This document shows, piece by piece, positions 35,292 through 46,622 of a stretch of DNA of 64,000 bases. How positions within the stretch are numbered: position 1 is the stretch's first letter; every line of letters starts with the position of its first letter. Made by a program: the position numbers and the translations under genes. The notes beneath the pieces are model-generated. The model saw only the letters and a program-made list of their open reading frames with translations, did no database searches and was not told where the DNA came from. The stretch is taken from positions 36,823,335-36,887,334 of the forward strand of contig OX393549.1 in the NCBI GenBank assembly GCA_947650365.1. Direction: 5' to 3'. This DNA comes from Chamaelirium japonicum. Taxonomy: Eukaryota > Streptophyta > Magnoliopsida > Liliales > Melanthiaceae.

Positions 35292-35365
35292 GGGTGTGTT
35301 AGGCTGCGAAGTCGCATCTCAGTCGCCTGATGCACCGTTGCGATGCGTGAGATGGTGTTGAACAT
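35291..35365. mobile_element. Half copy of GC-rich hairpin element (F6)
   Basis: GTGTGTTAGGCTGCG followed by CAGTCGCCTGATGCACCG matches the right arm, reversed, of the hairpin at 37,989-38,129 (GTGTTAGGCTGCGG, CCGCCTGATGCACCGC). Only one arm is present, abutting a (TA)n(GA)n tract as in the full copy. Confidence 0.55.
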
Positions 35366-36627
35366 TAATGGGTGGTAACTATTTTACACAATCTGTAGAC
35401 TGTAAATGATGGATTAAGCTTTTTTGGTTACCTGTATCCTTTTATGTTGGTAAAGGTGTTGGGTTATTCGAATTCCACACAAAAAAGGGGTTTTGTCCTA
35501 CTGAAAGTTTTGTCTCATTCCTCGAAATATTTGTTCATGCACTGTTCTAAACCAATTGTGATTTTGTTCTCTTCCACTTTTTATGTTCAAGATTTTTGAA
35601 TTTATTTTGATTTCATAGTGTCTTTTTTGCAGCAATGTTCAATGTAATTAGTAGAATGGTTCAATACCATTGGACCTCCAGAAGTTAGAGTTTGACTTAT
35701 CTGTGAGTGTAAACTTTTGAAACCTCTCCTTAGTAGAGAATGGCATTTCCTCCCATGGTGTAAAGTTGTATATATTTAAGTATTTTTTTATGAGGAAAGA
35801 ATGCACTGGAGTGTTAACCTCATGTGTATGCATAATAATAAATTGTTAATCTGTATGCATTGTGAGGTATATCCTCCCATAGTGTAGAAGTTGTATGCAT
35901 TGACTTTTTTTTTTCTTTTTCACGGTAAGTATGCATTGGTTCAGGTCCCCCCAACTGAATTGGAGTATATACTTCAATCCCATCCAGAAATTGCTGATAC
36001 TGTTGTTATTCTGTATGTATCCATTAAATTTTGTTTTGAAAAAAGCATATCGTAAGTTATAGCTATGTTGATGCAAAATAAAAAATAATTCCCTCCTTTT
36101 TCGACGCCGTTCGACCACCACGATTCCATTAAGTGGCATCAGTCCCATTGCCAAAAAAAAAAAGTTATCTGAGGATGCCATCCATGGATCCATTGGATTC
36201 GGGGATCACAAGGAGAGGGGGCTCCACTATGCTCCACCATGAAAAGAATGGTGTTCGATAAGAGGGACTAGGTTATCGAGGCTTTTTTTTAAAAAAATTG
36301 AACTTATGACTAGAAACCCGAATCTGGGTATATGTATGGATCTGATGATCTTTGCCGAACATCTGTAGTAGATTCCGATACATGTAAAAATCCATCTCTC
36401 ATATACATCTATAATATGTACATACACGGAAGCCTCTTTCAGTTGGAAACAATAGCCGGTTAATCGATGCACTCCTCATGACATTAAGGGCATCGCAGTG
36501 GCTAAATACGATTAACGATGGGACCATATGGCAAGCATACCTGTCAATACTTCTTAATTTGCGTCCAAAATCCTGCACCCCTCTAAACTGTTACCCATTA
36601 GTTTAGAATAGTTTGAGCTTGATGTTA
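35366..36627. other. No gene recognised
   Basis: AT-rich. Minus-strand ORFs (35,846-36,193; 36,227-36,472) lack known domains. An imperfect duplication around ATGCATTGTGAGGTATATCC and TGGCATTTCCTCCCATGGTG (35,735-35,900) is visible. Confidence 0.4.
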
Positions 36628-36855
36628 GCGCCCTCACCGAATGTGAGCGCTTTCACAGAATGTTGGCGCCCCCTCCGAATGTGGGCGCTGTCGAAATAAA
36701 ATTTTCACATTTGCCAATTGTGGGCGCCTTCACAAAATGTGATCATCCTTGCCAAATGTGGGCGCCTTATCAAAATATGGCTGCATCCACCGAACGTGGG
36801 CGCCTTCAAAGAATGTGGCCCCCAACGAATTTAGGCACCATCGCTGAATGTGTGT
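36628..36855 (+). repeat. Degenerate GAATGTGGGCGCC minisatellite
   Basis: About nine imperfect units of 22-28 bp with the core (C/A)GAATGTGGGCGCC and a TTCAC/CTCAC spacer. Non-coding; not recognised. Confidence 0.6.
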
Positions 36856-37056
36856 GACGACATGGTCTTCGCATTTCTTTTATGTTGCCATCCTCGAAAT
36901 ATTATTACCTCCTCGAAATATTACCACCACTTTTGAATTATTATTGACATCTTTAAAATATTTTTCTTCCTTAAAATTTTGTCACGCCTTCAAAATTTTG
37001 TCACGTCCTCACCGAATTTGTGTGCCGACAGGCACAGACATTACTAGTGTGTGTGT

Positions 37057-37408
37057 AGGGGGCTGTTACGTTGAGCTGTGAGCTGCGGTAGGAGAAAATG
37101 AGCTGCAGGTATTTTGACCCCCCTAGAAGTTTTGGAATTTGATGAAATTTGGTGAGGGTGTTATCCATGGTAAGATGATCATCCTCATCAATTTTCATCA
37201 AATTCCAAAACTTCTAGGGGGGTCGACAGATTTTGCTTCGACCATTTGACCCCCCTAGAAGTTTTAGAATTTGATGAAAATCGGTGAGGATGATCATCTT
37301 ACCCTAGACAATACCCTCACCAAATTTTATCAAATTCCAAAAATCCTAGGGGGGTCAAAATACCCGCACCTTACTTTCTAAACCGGCAACTCACAGCTCA
37401 CTGTAACA

Positions 37409-37412
<4 letters not shown>
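37057..37412. mobile_element. Foldback element F3, between (GT)n and (CT)n
   Basis: 356 bp with outer arms GTTACGTTGAGCTGTGAGCT and, reversed, TGTTACAGTGAGCTGTGAGT. The interior has four alternating copies of CCCCCTAGAAGTTTTGGAAT: forward 37,123, reverse ending 37,222, forward 37,252, reverse ending 37,355. Short (GT)5 on the left (37,047-37,056), CT tract on the right. Non-coding. Confidence 0.75.

Positions 37413-37493
<81 letters not shown>
37412..37493. repeat. (CT)n microsatellite between F3 and F4
   Basis: About 82 bp of CT dinucleotides separating two copies of the same foldback family with no spacer. Confidence 0.95.
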
Positions 37494-37495
<2 letters not shown>

Positions 37496-37904
37496 GTTGA
37501 GTTGTTACGTTGAGCTGTAAGCTACGATAAGCTGTGGTAGGAGAAAATGAGTTGTGAGTATTTTGCCCCCCCTAAAAGTTTTGGAATTTGATGAAATTTG
37601 GTGAGGCTGGTGTCTAGGGTATGATGATCATTGTCACAAATTTTCATCAAATTCCAAAACTTCTAGGGGAGTCAAATGGTCGAAGTAAAATCTGCAGATT
37701 TTAACGGTGACTACCGATGGCAAATTTTGCTTCGACCATTTGACCCCCCTAGAAGTTTTAAAATTTGATGAAAATTGATAAGGATGATCATTTTACCCTA
37801 GACAACACCCTCACCAAATTTCATCAAATTCCAAAACTCTTAGGAGGTTCAAAATACCAGCAACTCACTTTCTAAACATGCAGCTCACATCTCACTATAA
37901 CATT

Positions 37905-37906
<2 letters not shown>
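37494..37906. mobile_element. Foldback element F4, between (CT)n and (TA)n
   Basis: 413 bp, same family as F3. Outer arms GTTACGTTGAGCTGTAAGCT and, reversed, TGTTATAGTGAGATGTGAGC. Four alternating CTAGAAGTTTTGGAATTTG-type units. A central segment GACTACCGATGGCAAATTTT sits between complementary AAAATCTGCAG-type flanks. It is the longest copy and again touches microsatellites on both sides. Confidence 0.75.

Positions 37907-37988
<82 letters not shown>
37907..37988. repeat. (TA)n(GA)n compound microsatellite
   Basis: TA to 37,958, then GA to 37,988, the same order as at 35,207-35,290, and again followed by the GC-rich hairpin family. Confidence 0.95.
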
Positions 37989-38246
<258 letters not shown>

Positions 38247-38437
38247 TTGTATTTTCTACACAAGTTAGAGAGACAATCACGCTTCGGGTGTCAAATATAG
38301 GCATTGAGATTGAGATACCTATACCAGACAGTTAATCGAGTAGAGTTCCTATGTCCATATCTTACCCAAGCCTTGTAAAAAATATTAAGGTACCTATACC
38401 CATACCCATAGCCAAAAGTTAATAGGGTAGAGTCCCT

Positions 38438-41400
38438 ATATGTCACGCCCCAGAAATCCATAACCGACTCCTGTGGTGTGAATTGAGAAGAACCAAGGAT
38501 TTTAGGGTTTGGTCAACTGTCTATTCCAATTAAGGTTTCTCACCAGGCTTCTACTCTCTCAAGAAATATTTTAAAACTTACGAAAATAATTTTTTTTTTT
38601 TCAAAGAAAATATAGAGGTACAATTTTATCGACAGAGAGGTGATCACGCTCAACCCTCAACCGGGCTATCCTCTCAGCATATGCGGCCTTCTAGTGCCCC
38701 ACATGTTGACAGAATTCCCTCTGAAGGGAGCACGAGGCTCAAGCCTCTAACGACGAGCCTAGTAGCCTTGCCTGCTCTCTAGCACTCGGGCATTGGTTCA
38801 CATGTCCTATCTAATGGGCTAGTCAATTAGGTCACTTTATGTTTTATATTTTATTGTGAGCTATCCTAGGCTTGGGGCCTTGAGGAGAGGCCTACCGAAA
38901 AAGAACACAGCTGGATCATTGCCACTAATAACATACACTAATCCAAACCTAGTTCGATTACAATGCCAGAGAGAAACAGTACTGCTACACGACATACTGA
39001 AGTCTAAACTTTGTCGTCGTTCTCAATCCGCTGCTGGCCTCGTGCTGCGGCTAACCCTGAGTCTCCGAACCTGCAGAAGAGCCTACTCGTGGGAATGAGT
39101 AGCCCCCAAAATGAATTAGGAGATTAGCCAAATAAATGGCTAGTGACAAGTTAACTGCCTAGGTAATTAATGACGCCCGTATTTTATCAATAATTTACTG
39201 ATTATCCTAATTGTCCAACTACGTTTTCAATCACGTCCTAAGTGTCCATGTAGTTTCTACATTTGCATACAATTCCTACTATCACTAAGTTATCGAGAGT
39301 ATCATTTTATAATTAATAAAATTAATCACACACAATGTGAACCCCGGATATTTTGTTCATCCTGCTCCGGTCGGGCATTACTATAGGGCATTTTATTTCG
39401 ATGTAGAGGGCCAACTCTCTCGCCGTGCATACTTCGACACCATGCGCAAAGTCACCCATATGATCATAAGGGGTTTTCCGTCTTTCACGGTGGAGCTCTA
39501 CCACCCAACTTGCTTTCCTTGGGGGCTTCAACTATCCCGGGACAGGATTGCTAGGCCAATCTCTCTTCGAGGGCACCACCTATTGGCTTTACCACAATCC
39601 TTGCCCGTGACCCCCTAGCCTACTGATTTTCGGCTGCGCGCACAAGGTGGTTCACGGCCCTTGCACGCACGGGGTCCGAATCTTTCCACAGGATGGAATA
39701 TCACACAATAATAATAAAGTGATTTCAATGTTTTATCCCGGGATTCGCACCGCGCTCACAACCCATGCATCATAATAACTATAAAGAATTTACTCTCGCC
39801 CGTATTCCTGTGTGCCCGGGTCTCCACACTCCATCCAGGAGAGTGAGCCCGATAATTATTATTAAATTATTAATTTCCAATCTCAAGGGAATTTCTACTT
39901 ACGGTGTCCAAGCAATCAGCAAATTTATTATTTAATTATATTATTAATCATGCGTCGCCGGACTCGCGACTCCACATGCAAGGCGGGGTCCATTTGACCA
40001 CATGCGACGATGTTCGACGGGACCCGCATGCAGCATTATGGACACCTACCCTTAATTTCTATAACAGCATAATTAATTATTTAAACAGCGTGCAGTGTCA
40101 CCTGGTTGACGAACACGAACTCCCGCTAGTTAACCTCCGCTCCGCCTCCGGTTGGATCATCACGGTCAAGTCTGACAAGTTGCACACCTCCATATATTAC
40201 CATCTATCCATTTTAAGAGTATGTTTGGGCAAGGTCAGATTCAATTTCGTCATCCACCCGATAAAATCTCAAGCTTAGGTGCAGTTATGATGACAGGTAC
40301 ACCAATGATTTAAAGTGTCTTACGAGCCTAAGCCCGGATTGACATTAATTTATTTACTGGAAAAATATGTATTGCCTAGTCAAATCCCAGGGTTGGGAAG
40401 TTAGGTTGAGGTCCACTCGATGATGCACAATTGCACACAAGGGACGACGGTTACAACCATTAATTTCTAAAATAACCCTTTCCGGGCCACAGCCATATGC
40501 TGGTAGGTATACTTGATTGATTGCCGAAAGAGAAAAGAAGAATATTATTTTGGATGACCTATGCTGAGGTCATGCCGCTGAAATTCTGCAGCGGCACCGA
40601 TAGCAAGGAGCGAGCCAAAAGGGTTCAATTCAAGGGTTGAATTAGAGCGGTCTTAATGGCTTCAATCCACAACAATATGAGGGAAGAAAGGGGTCAAATT
40701 GGCCCTATTTGGGGTGCAACATAGCAGTAACCAAGGAGGAAGAAGGAGGACTCACCTGGTCATTGTTGGATTGAAAAATCAGTACTACCAGGAGAGGGAA
40801 TGTAGTGTGTTCTAGGGGTTACTATGGCTGCTATTGAACTTGCAAACAACAACTATTAAAGGAAGTATTTGCGGTCATTTATGGGTTGTATTGCTGAAAT
40901 GTTGCAGCAGCATGGAGAGGCACAAAGTGTCTCAAGCTTGGCCAATTATTATTATTATTATTTTTTTATTTATTTTTTTTTTTTGACAACAACAATGCTA
41001 GGGAAGATGGGAGCACTTTTTGGGTGCTATAGGTTAGCTATAAACAGCAGCACCAAAGGGAACATTGGTTCTGACTATAGGTCATAAGGGTGTAGAAAAT
41101 CAGCAGCCCCAAATGATTTAAAGACTGTCCATGAGGGCTAATCTTGAGGTTTGTAGAGGCTGCCACTGTGGCTACAAACAACAGCCACTAAAGGAGAAGA
41201 ATGGGGGAAAATTTAGAGAGAAGTTTAAGAGGGAAATAGTGGAGGGAGAATAAGAGAGGAGGGAAGAAGAGAGTAGGGACTTTTAACTGTGGTGGTGTTT
41301 TTCCTCCTTGCTGATCCTCCTCCGCGCTAGCTCGCCATGCACAACCGAAATGGAGAAGAAGGAATGGTAGGAGGGGACTAGGGCTTGGGCCTCTGCCTTG

Positions 41401-42091
41401 TGCGAGAATGAGAATAGGAGCTGGGTGTCTTTTAAAAAGGAATTTAGATGGGAAGGGACACGGGAGACACGGGGAGTAAGACACGGGAGTTGAGGGTGGC
41501 TGATTAGATTTTATTTGATCCGATTGTGGGATTTCAAAAGTTGCGGCCAAGCATTTAACGGGATTAGACATGTGGTTGATAATGGTGGCTGTGATTTGAT
41601 CAGGTGGCTTGGGTTTCAAAGGCTATTGAGAATATGGGAAGAAAAAGGTGGTAGAGCATTTATGAGACATGAGGGCTTTTGACAAAATGGATGGCTAGCT
41701 TGGGTATGCTGCATGGTTTTTGGCATTCTTCTCTTCTTCTTTTTTTTTTTGTGCTCTATTGGTGTTTGGTGGGGTGAGCAAGGGTTTTGTGTTGGGAATC
41801 TTGGTGCGTCAGATAGCAAATTGAAGGTTGATGTTAAAGACATCGAGGGTTTCATTGGATTAAAATCAAACGGCTAGGGGGAAGTGCAAGGTGGCAAATG
41901 CACTAGATCTTTTATCCAACGGTCAAGAAAGAGAGGGGAACATGAGTGGCCAAACGAGCAGCGGCTTAGGGACTCATGAATCGACAGAACTCGATTGAGT
42001 TGGATCGATACTTTGGGCAATCTATCGGCCCTAGGTCGAACGACCGGTTGGGTCCCACAACTTGTGCCGCTCGTTGATGGGTCGCTACAGG
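38438..42091. mobile_element. Possible long solo LTR, Ty3/gypsy Tekay/Del type
   Basis: The left end TGTCACGCCCCAGAAATCCA resembles the start of Tekay/Del LTRs, and the right end GATGGGTCGCTACA resembles their 3' end. The length of 3.65 kb would suit that lineage. No primer binding site or polypurine tract adjoins it, hence solo. No matching 5-bp target duplication was seen, so the call rests on the ends only. The interior has ORFs up to 143 codons on minus without domains, and consensus-like donor sites on minus (near 39,901 and 40,758). Confidence 0.35.
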
Positions 42092-42478
42092 GACAAATTC
42101 TGGTCAGCGATCTACAAACAATTAATTAAAATTAATAGAAGTATGTGTGCTCTCACGTATGCTTATCACCTGCATGCACTCCTGTGCACACATACACACA
42201 CACATATATGACTATCATACTACCATCACAATGTTGCCTAGCGACTCGAACTCAACAAACATGGTCCTATCCAAGTCAATCCACAAGGATGCATATTCCA
42301 AACATATTACCAAGTAAGATGAAATTAACCCAAGCAAATATTAGCATATACCAACATCAATAAATCATAGTTGCCCTTAGCAAAAACCAACTCTAGAGCA
42401 TCAGTTATTACACTATACCCTTAGATATCCTACCATGTAGAGTTTCTATACCCATACCCTAGCCAAACCTTGTAAAAC

Positions 42479-42508
42479 CCATGCCCATGCCCATGCCCAT
42501 GCCCAAAC
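42479..42508. repeat. CCCATG hexamer repeat
   Basis: Four to five CCCATG units within a block rich in CCCATACCC words (42,410-42,600; also 38,300-38,437 and 42,950-43,020). Confidence 0.7.
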
Positions 42509-42587
42509 CTTGTAAAAACCTTGTACAACCCATACCTATATGCATACACATATCTGAAAGTATATTTGTACCTATACCCGTATCAGA

Positions 42588-43521
42588 TGGAAGGAAGAAT
42601 GGGTTAGTGGGATTTGTTCCCATAATAGCTCTTGGTGTTTTAAATGGATATATAAGACTCAATCGATTAGTGGCAAGAGGGTAATATTCTTGGATGATAT
42701 TTGTGATTTCTATAGGGATAGAATGGAAAGGGTAAAAATGACACATTATGGTCCTAGCCCTTGTGTTTATTTTCATGGCATAGGATTCAAAATATTGGGT
42801 ATGGATTAATGGATAAGGTGGAGGGTAAAATAAAAATTCATGCAAAAAGATGGAAGGATGTAAGGACCCAAATATTTAGGGGGTATGGATTCAGGTCGGG
42901 GTCGATTCACAAGTTAGAGGGCCCATTGGGTTTCGGGTGTGGGTATTGGGATATTCATACCCATATCCAAAAGCTAACAGGGTAGAGTTCGAACGCCCAT
43001 ACCCTACCCAAACATTTCCCTTGATGTTATTTTAAAACATAGGATTGAGAAGGATAAAATGGAAAACAATATGTAGGATGGAAGGCAGAATGGGTCAGAG
43101 GATTAATGGGATTGCCCTTCCCATTGGAGCCCTTGTTTTTTAATGAATAAATAAGATTCAATTGATTAGTGGCAAAGAAGAAAATGGTAAAATAGAAAAT
43201 AGAAATTAGGATCGAAAGAAGAAGGGGTTAGTGGGATTTATTTTCATAATAGTCCTTGTTTTTAAATAGATATATAAAACTTAATTGATTAGTGACAATA
43301 GGATAATATTCTTGAATGGTATTTGTGATTTGTGTAGGAATAGAACGGGAAGGATAAAAATGACAAATTATGCTCCTAGTCCTTGTTTTTATTTTCATGA
43401 CATAGTATTCAAAATGCTGGGTATGCATTTATGGATATGGTGAAGGATAAAATGGTAACTCTTGCAAAAAAATGGAAGGATGTAAGGACCCAAAAGTGCC
43501 ATTCTATTTAGGGGGATATGG
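42588..43521 (+). repeat. Local duplication of a ~300-bp segment
   Basis: The segment 42,588-42,884 recurs at 43,212-43,521 with moderate divergence (shared GGTTAGTGGGATTTGTT, CAAGAGGGTAATATTCTTG-type, GGAAGGATGTAAGGACCCAA). A partial third copy is at about 43,075-43,205. Non-coding; origin unknown. Confidence 0.6.
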
Positions 43522-43789
43522 ATATGGCATTCACATCAATCTTTTGGGCTTCCTTTTGGGCCGAGTTGTGGGCTTATAATAGCGGCCCAAGTCCGGTCCG
43601 TTGTATGCTTGGTTTCTTTTCAGGCCGGCTGTTTTTTCACCCCGACAAGTAAAGTAAGGTAAATGGATCCCCTCTTTTCAAAATCTTCGGAATCACCTAC
43701 CTCTTAATATGATGGAGGACAACACTATTCTCTATATAGTTTCGGCTATCGGTTTCTCAAGTAAGGGGAAGCATTCGAAGTCCTTTCTA

Positions 43790-44047
43790 GCTCAGATTTG
43801 TGCATTGGAACGGTCGAGAGCTTTGACGTCTTGAGACTCATAGGTCTTTTTTCGTTCTTGGGGTCTTTTTCTTTCTTGACTAGAGCTTATGGGCTATTCG
43901 TGGTAGTCTGTGTTAGTTGGGGTTCCCTTTTGGGTGTTAGGTGCCTCTTAAGTATTACATGTACTTTCTTTTTCTATTAATAAATTGGTAGGGGTCAAGG
44001 CCGAACCCCCCATCATCCACTAATAGATATTTATCAAATAAAAAAAG
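43790..44047 (+). mobile_element. 5'-truncated LINE 3' end
   Basis: Ends with GTACTTTCTTTTTCTATTAA, then GTAGGGGTCAAGGCCGAACC, then an A-rich tail AAATAAAAAAAG near 44,036. The same tail motif closes the minus-strand LINE remnant at 14,879, which supports the call. No coding part remains. Confidence 0.55.
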
Positions 44048-44196
44048 CATGTGCAGTCTGTGTTTAGCAATTTATGGAGAGGTTAGAGCATCTCCAACTG
44101 GTCCCCTATCCCCCATCCACATGGGATTTTGGGGGGCTGTACGTCCAAAAGACCTCTCCAACGGAACCGGCATTCATGGGGACGCCACAGTCAACC

Positions 44197-44665
44197 TAGG
44201 GCTGGCAATTTTGGACCCGACACAGCAGACCCGACACAACCCGACACGAAGTTAGCAGGTCTGGGTCAGGGCTAAATGGGTTCGGGTCGTAAATGGGTCG
44301 ACACGATAGACCCGTTTAATAAACGGATCGGGTCCGGGTTTAGGGTCTGGACACGATAGACCCTGGAAGACCCGTTTAGTATTCAACGGGTCGGGTCGGG
44401 TCGGGTCTACCCGCAATTTAATACTATAATATATAATACCAGCGAGTCTTTTGGGTCAGGTCGGGTCGAGTCGGATTGGGTCGGATCGGGTCAACTGTAT
44501 AGACCCGGGTGGTAAACGGGTCTTACCGGGTCTACCCGTTTATTAGTGGGTCGGGTATGGGTTTAGGATCTAGACATGATTAGTTAAACGGGTCAGGTCC
44601 GGATCTAGGGGTTTTGGACACGACACGACATGAATCCGACAAGACACGACCCATTGCCACCCCTA
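44197..44665. mobile_element. hAT MITE, perfect 8-bp TSD, GGGTCGGGT type
   Basis: 469 bp flanked by AGTCAACC (44,189-44,196; 44,666-44,673). Ends TAGGGCTGGCAAT and ATTGCCACCCCTA. The interior is largely GGGTCGGGTC, ACCCGACAC and AAACGGGT words. Non-coding. Related to 32,747-33,162. Confidence 0.85.
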
Positions 44666-44816
44666 AGTCAACCCCATATTTGGAGGTACTCCATGAACCC
44701 CCATTTCTTATTAAAAAACTAAAAAAAAATCAAAAGTTGGATTGGCAACATGCGGATGGATAGATACGATATATTTTAATAATATCTCAAAATGGGGATG
44801 GGTGGATGGGGGCAAG

Positions 44817-45224
44817 GGTGGCCATCCTTGACCCGACCCGCCAATCCTACCTGAAGTTAGCGGGTTTGGGTTCGGCCTAAACGGGTTCGGGTCATAAACA
44901 GATCGACCTGATAGACTCGTTTATTTAATGGGTCGGGTTCAGGTTTATACTTATAACTCAATTGACCCGACTTGACCCGTTTACCAAATGGGTCGTGTCA
45001 ACCCGACCCGAGCTAACCCGACCCAATCCAACTCTTCTTGACCCAACTCGGCAGATTTACATGGGTTTTGTTGACCCAACCCGACCCAACCCGTTTCGTA
45101 AATGGGTTAAACGGGTCGGGTCGGGTTTGTGTTTAAGTTTTTGACCCATTTATTAAACAGGTTAGGTGTTTTGCCCTTATCCTTATGTCTCAACCCAACC
45201 CGACCCCGGCGACCCGACCCATTG
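44817..45224. mobile_element. hAT MITE, GGGTCGGGTT type, eroded TSD
   Basis: Ends CAAGGGTGGCCAT and ATTGCCACCCCGG. The interior is very close to 32,747-33,162 (shared CCTTGACCCGACCCGCCAA, GAAGTTAGCGGGTTTGGGTT). No clean 8-bp duplication remains. Confidence 0.65.
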
Positions 45225-45342
45225 CCACCCCGGGGGACGGTTGGAAACACATGTTGTCGCCCCCTCCCCAAAAAGCTGAGTTGGCACTATATTACCCCCA
45301 AATATGAGGATGGGGGTGAGGGACCGGTTGGAGATGCTCTTA

Positions 45343-46622
45343 CAAAAAAAAAAAAAAACTCGGTAGAGCGACAGTTGGCTACCTGATGAGGGGCCATTTG
45401 TTAGAGAAAAAATCCCTACGGTCTCTTTGATGTCTCTCTTCGTAATTTTTTTTTTCTTCCTAGTTTTCTTATTGTCCGACTCGCCATGGGTCTCTCCCCA
45501 CGATACATGGCTCCTACCCAATTTGTTAGAATATGGTCTCTCTCCCTTCCTTCTTCGGCCATTGATCAAGGTAAATCCCTTTTTTTAAAAAAAATTATGT
45601 CAAGAGATTCTAGGGTTTTTTTGTTTAGCTTCTGAACTTCCTCCCTCTGATGGGCACTAGGGATCTGATTTTTGATTGGTTCCGACACCTCGTTTGCTCT
45701 CCCTCCTATCTCTGGCTACTGATTCCGGTTTAAAATCCTAATTTTTGTGGGGGGTTAATGTGTCTAAGGTCCTTGACAATAGATCAATGGGTTGAGAACG
45801 ACGGGCAGAAGATGGGTTTCGCCTAAGGTCTCTGGACAATAGATTGGTTCGATGAAAAGGGCTACCAAAAGTCCCAAATGCACCACACTATGCCTCTCCT
45901 TTCTCTCATATCTCTTGAGCAGCAGTGATTGAGGTGGGCACGAGTAACCATGGCAGAGGTGGGCGTAAGCAGCGGTGACAGAAGCGAGTTGCACGTTGCA
46001 GTGGTGACACAAGCAGTAGCCAAGGCGGCCGAAGGCGTGCACAAGAAGCAGTGGCCAAGATGGGGCTCAAGTAGTGGTGACAGAAGCCATGGCGGAGGCG
46101 ACAAAGGGCTCGAGTTGCAGCTGCTCGCCTCAGCGATGGCAAGCAGTGAAGACGAGAAGTCATGGGGTGCTGAGGGGATTGGTTTAGGCTTTCTAGGTCT
46201 AGGGTTCATCCCATGACCTATAGATCTTAGGGTGTAGGACTGGGTTTACTTTTAGGAAAGGAGTGGCATGAAACCTAAATTTGAAGTGCATTGATGGATT
46301 TTTTCGTCCTGACAATATAGTTGTCCTTTAGGCTAGTTGATCTTTTGACAAGGTACCTATCACTAAGTCCCCCTTTTTTTTTTCTTTGATAAGCTAAGGT
46401 AAAACCCTAGTTTGTGACAATCGTTATCGTCATATTTATGGCAATTACTGTAATGTAAAATCCTATTTCATTTTTTTCAAAGTAAGAGAAACATTATAAG
46501 ATTAGTTGTATAATATTGTCAAATTTATAAGAACAGTTTGGGCCTCCCATTCGGTTTAGACTATTGCATTACTGTCCATGATTTGAAACTCATGCACTTT
46601 TGTCAAGTTTAGACTCATGCAT
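45343..46622. other. No gene; third copy of GC-rich CTAGGGTT repeat
   Basis: From about 45,880 to 46,330 the sequence has AGCAGTGGTGACAGAAGC-type minisatellite, then TCTAGGGTTCATCCCATGAC, and AAATTTGAAG...TTTTCGTCCT, matching the YSL intron 2 repeat at 17,813-18,660. ORFs across it (for example 45,862-46,209 minus) follow the repeat. Confidence 0.45.

Larger units (their letters stand above)
44086..45339. mobile_element. Tourist-like element, TSD TTA, holding two hATs
   Basis: The terminal repeats GAGCATCTCCAAC and GTTGGAGATGCTC are perfect and flanked by TTA (44,083-44,085; 45,340-45,342). After removing the two nested hAT MITEs (44,197-44,665 and about 44,817-45,224) some 380 bp of MITE remains, comparable to the related element at 33,473. 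Confidence 0.75.
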
